Of a DNA stretch of 64,000 nt, positions 61,501 through 64,000 are shown one piece after another. The notes under the pieces were generated by a model, which saw nothing but the letters and a program-made list of their open reading frames with translations, was not told the DNA's origin and ran no database searches. Origin of the DNA: Nesterenkonia salmonea (lineage in GTDB: Bacteria; Actinomycetota; Actinomycetes; Actinomycetales; Micrococcaceae); assembly GCF_005771525.1 (NCBI RefSeq), contig NZ_VAVZ01000002.1:1-64000 (forward strand). Direction: 5' to 3'. The first letter of the stretch is position 1; each line of letters starts with the position of its first letter. A program made the translations under genes and the position numbers.

Positions 61501-62823
61501 CTACACCGGATACAGAGAGAGTAGTTTTTCGGCCAGGCGGAAAAGTGTGCGCTCCTGGCCGGGCCGGGCCACCAGCTGGACGCCAAAGTGCCGACCATCG
61601 GGGTAGCGACGCACCGGCACGGATAGGGCGGGATATCCCATAAGATTCACCCACGCCATGAAGGCACTGATAGCGCCAGGCACTGCAGGCTGACCCGCCA
61701 CCGTGGCAGGTGACCCAGCATCAGCGGCCCATGCTGCGGTCGGAATCACCGGCATCATGTAGACATCGGCATCCCCCCAGGCCGCGGAAATGCTACGTCG
61801 AACTGCAGAGACCTGATTCACCGCGTTGCCGTAGTCAGCTGAGGAGATCTCTTCAGCGCCACCAGAGAGGATTCTGACCCCCTCGCTGAGCTCAGCATTC
61901 TGGTCATGGGCATGACGCAGGGCCGAGGCGGAGCCTACTGCTGTCAGAATTCCCCACAGCCGTCGAATCTCATCGATCTCGTAAGGCGCATGTCCAGGAG
62001 CGAGAACAACATCCTCTGCTTGGGAAAGTTGCTCGGATGCCTCATCCAAGCGCTCCAGAGCCTCGGGATCAACCGGCTCTCCATTCACACCTCGCACCAG
62101 GGCAACCTTCACCTGCGAACGCGGAATATACCCGGGAACCAGAAGCGAAGCAGGGTCGCGGACGTCGGGGCCGGCCACCAACTCAAAGTACTGCTTAAGC
62201 TTGGCCAGTGTCTTGGCCAATAGGCCTATGACCTGAAAGTCCAGGGCCATAGGAGGGAAGCCGTAGGCACGTGGAACTGCTCCGTTGGTGGGGCGCAACC
62301 CATAGATACCGGTCAGCGACGCTGGAGCGCGGATCGAGCCGCCGGAATCGGTACCTACCGCGAATTCTGTAATTCCTGCTGCCACAGAAGCCGATGCGCC
62401 GCCGCTGGAACCTCCTGGTGTCAATCCCATGTCCTGAGGGTTACGAGTGACACCGAAGATCAAGTTGTCAGTGTTCGCGCTCATCGCGAACTCCGGAGTG
62501 TTTGTTTTTCCCAGGATCACCGCCCCAGCAGCGCGGAGACGTTCCACTACTATGTCGTCCGCCTGCGGAACGAATCCCACCCACTTCTTGGAGCCCCAGG
62601 TCGCGGGCATCCCACCCACAAAGAGGTTGTCCTTAATAGAGATAGGCGTGCCGTCGATGGCAGAGAACGGCACCCCGGCGGCCCATCGTTTGTCCGACGC
62701 CGCCGCGGCCCGATGTGCGCCTTCGGGGTCGACGTGGCAGAAAGTGTTGAGCTCGGCATAGGTCTCCAGAGCCGCGAGCGCCTGATCAACTTGCTGCGCC
62801 GAGGTCGGCTTAGCCCCAGTCAT
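61501..62823 (-). CDS. Amidase-signature family amidase
   Basis: 440 residues. Ser-Ser-Lys triad: Lys in TPISIKDNLFVGG, Ser in PGGSSGGASASVAAG (cis-Ser region) and Ser in GTDSGGSIRAPASL. The fold is typical of the GatA-like signature group, which hydrolyses amides to acid and ammonia. The start overlaps the LLM gene end by 14 bases, and the downstream gene is an amidohydrolase, which suggests successive breakage of a nitrogen compound. Not GatA itself: no GatB/GatC nearby. Confidence 0.9.
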   Translation of the reverse strand: MTGAKPTSAQQVDQALAALETYAELNTFCHVDPEGAHRAAAASDKRWAAGVPFSAIDGTPISIKDNLFVGGMPATWGSKKWVGFVPQADDIVVERLRAAGAVILGKTNTPEFAMSANTDNLIFGVTRNPQDMGLTPGGSSGGASASVAAGITEFAVGTDSGGSIRAPASLTGIYGLRPTNGAVPRAYGFPPMALDFQVIGLLAKTLAKLKQYFELVAGPDVRDPASLLVPGYIPRSQVKVALVRGVNGEPVDPEALERLDEASEQLSQAEDVVLAPGHAPYEIDEIRRLWGILTAVGSASALRHAHDQNAELSEGVRILSGGAEEISSADYGNAVNQVSAVRRSISAAWGDADVYMMPVIPTAAWAADAGSPATVAGQPAVPGAISAFMAWVNLMGYPALSVPVRRYPDGRHFGVQLVARPGQERTLFRLAEKLLSLYPV

Positions 62824-64000
62824 TGAGATTCTCCCGGAACGTACCCTTCTTGTACGTGTCGCGAATGTAACCCTTCTTCTTCAGCGAGCCGCACAACCCG
62901 TCCGTGACCTCGGCAAGATTCTTCCGTGTGAGCTCGTCTTCAGTTCCATATATAAGGAACCCGTCGGGCCCGTCGGTGGACTCGATGGCGTCGTTCATCT
63001 TGTCAGCCACGGTGTCGGGTGACCCAACGAACTCCAGGCCCTGCATCTGGCCCTTCTCCGTGATGACCTCCCGCAAAGTCTTCTCCTCAGCGCCCTCAGC
63101 GACGTGCTTCATGGTGGAGACCTGGCCATTTCCCAGTTCCTTGGGAAACGGAGCGTCGAGGTCATACTTGCCGTAGTCGATCTCACCACCGGAGAAATAG
63201 GAGAGCATCCACAGCTGCGTGTCGATCCACGCCTTGCTGTGCTTGGCAGCTTCGGCAGCTTCTTTTCGTCCCTGAGCTTCACGGTCGTCGAAGCCCAATA
63301 TCGGCTTGCACATGAAGAAGATGTGAAAGTCTTCCGGGTTGCGGCCATAGGACTTCAGTCGTTTGTTCATATCGGTCCGAAGCTCAGCCATTTGTTCAGG
63401 GGACTTAGCTATGGACAGCATTGAGTCGGCATGCTCAGCCGCTAGCTCGCGTCCCGCAGGAGAGCTGCCTGCCTGAGTGATGACCGGGCGACGCTGCGGG
63501 CCCGGAGGATTGTTGAGCGGTCCCCGGGTCTTGTAGTGCTGACCATCGAAATTCACAGGATGGACTTTGGTGTGGTCTGCGAACCGGGGTTCCTCCATGT
63601 CAAGGAGCAGTGCGCCGTCTTCCCAGGAATTCCACAGCGCGGTGCACGCATCCATCCACTCGTGAGCCATGGCGTAGCGCTCTTCGTGGTCAAGCATTTT
63701 TTCCATCCCAAAGTTTTGGGCAACCCGGTGGCTTACCGAGGTCACTACGTTAAAGCCGATTCGGCCTTCCGTGAGATGGTCCAAGGTTGTACCCAGTCGG
63801 GCCGCTAGGTAGGGGTGGTACTGAAGGGTAGAGATTGTGGACACCACACCAATATGGTTGGTGGCTTGAGCCAGCAATGGCATCAGTGGCATGGGGTCGT
63901 TCTTGGGAGCCTCCAGGCCGTACTTCAGTGGAGCTTCCATCGTGCCGTTGTAGGTGTCGTCGATCATGGAAGTGTCCTCCATGAACAGCATGTCGAAGCC
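62810..64000 (-). CDS. LLM-class flavin-dependent monooxygenase (NtaA/SnaA/DszA type), 5' end missing
   Basis: At least 397 residues; the frame continues past the window edge (reads GFDMLFMEDTS before the first internal Met), and the usual N-terminal 45-60 residues are outside. Family blocks: APKNDPMPLMPLLAQATNHI, PYLAARLGTTLDHLTEGRIG, FNVVTSVSHRVAQNFGM, and RPVITQAGSSPAGRELAAEH. Such enzymes use reduced FMN from a separate reductase to oxidise nitrilotriacetate, EDTA, dibenzothiophene sulfone, pyrimidines and similar. The flavin-reductase gene in this cluster is the likely partner. Confidence 0.92.
   Translation of the reverse strand, partial: GFDMLFMEDTSMIDDTYNGTMEAPLKYGLEAPKNDPMPLMPLLAQATNHIGVVSTISTLQYHPYLAARLGTTLDHLTEGRIGFNVVTSVSHRVAQNFGMEKMLDHEERYAMAHEWMDACTALWNSWEDGALLLDMEEPRFADHTKVHPVNFDGQHYKTRGPLNNPPGPQRRPVITQAGSSPAGRELAAEHADSMLSIAKSPEQMAELRTDMNKRLKSYGRNPEDFHIFFMCKPILGFDDREAQGRKEAAEAAKHSKAWIDTQLWMLSYFSGGEIDYGKYDLDAPFPKELGNGQVSTMKHVAEGAEEKTLREVITEKGQMQGLEFVGSPDTVADKMNDAIESTDGPDGFLIYGTEDELTRKNLAEVTDGLCGSLKKKGYIRDTYKKGTFRENLNDWG

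Noticed and set aside
1-64000. tRNA, rRNA or riboswitch genes
   Set aside because: I looked for cloverleaf and conserved motifs in the gaps and saw none convincing; a dedicated search could still find one.

Overview
The window is high-GC actinobacterial DNA. A complete fhaA-fhaB-pstP-rodA-pbpA-pknA-pknB cluster, crgA, a class E sortase, a zinc-ribbon rhomboid protease and MurT/GatD all point to Actinomycetia. The gene set and moderate-to-high GC look most like Micrococcales (Micrococcaceae-like), but the genus cannot be fixed from the sequence alone. In related genomes the crgA/pknB neighbourhood lies near the chromosomal origin, and a DnaA-box cluster at 51.2-51.4 kb fits that setting.

Layout. 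0-8 kb is an accessory-looking stretch: a lipoprotein with a DUF1023 hydrolase, a SAM methyltransferase, a small HExxH membrane protein, a VOC gene split by an intact IS630-family element, a MerR/TipAS regulator, an HNH-like protein and an MmpS-like lipoprotein. 8-16.4 kb holds an AbgT transporter with an M20 hydrolase (probable p-aminobenzoyl-glutamate salvage), a lipoprotein plus FitAB toxin-antitoxin pair bracketed by two copies of the mutM 3' end, mutM itself, an aldo/keto reductase with a divergent HxlR regulator, and two overlapping GNAT genes. 16.4-23.8 kb has an acidic-tailed membrane protein, a Schlafen/AlbA-type regulator behind a dense array of repeated motifs, a frameshifted FtsX-type permease with its ATPase, and yceI. 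24-29.9 kb is a beta-glucoside operon (binding protein, two permeases, GH1 glucosidase, LacI regulator) with a CebR-like operator upstream.

30.2-51.2 kb is the conserved cell-division and cell-wall block. FHA proteins, the PP2C phosphatase and two kinases sit with RodA/PBP, followed by MurT-GatD (lipid II amidation), PabA/TrpG, a 54-aa membrane protein, sortase E, CrgA, a tricorn-type protease, a DUF559-type protein flanked by two related 60-nt palindromes, a membrane protein, cyclophilin and rhomboid. 51.2-58.2 kb carries the DnaA boxes, an SDR, a photolyase overlapping a second SDR, an XRE-like protein, an amidohydrolase and a flotillin. 58.4-64 kb is a catabolic cluster: flavin reductase, FCD regulator, deaminase-type amidohydrolase, amidase and an LLM monooxygenase that runs off the window end.

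The most unusual signals are the 60-nt covarying palindromes around the DUF559 gene, the DnaA-box cluster, the IS insertion that leaves the VOC frame restorable, the mutM-fragment direct repeats around FitAB, and the GTGAGAGAAA motif array upstream of the Schlafen-type gene.
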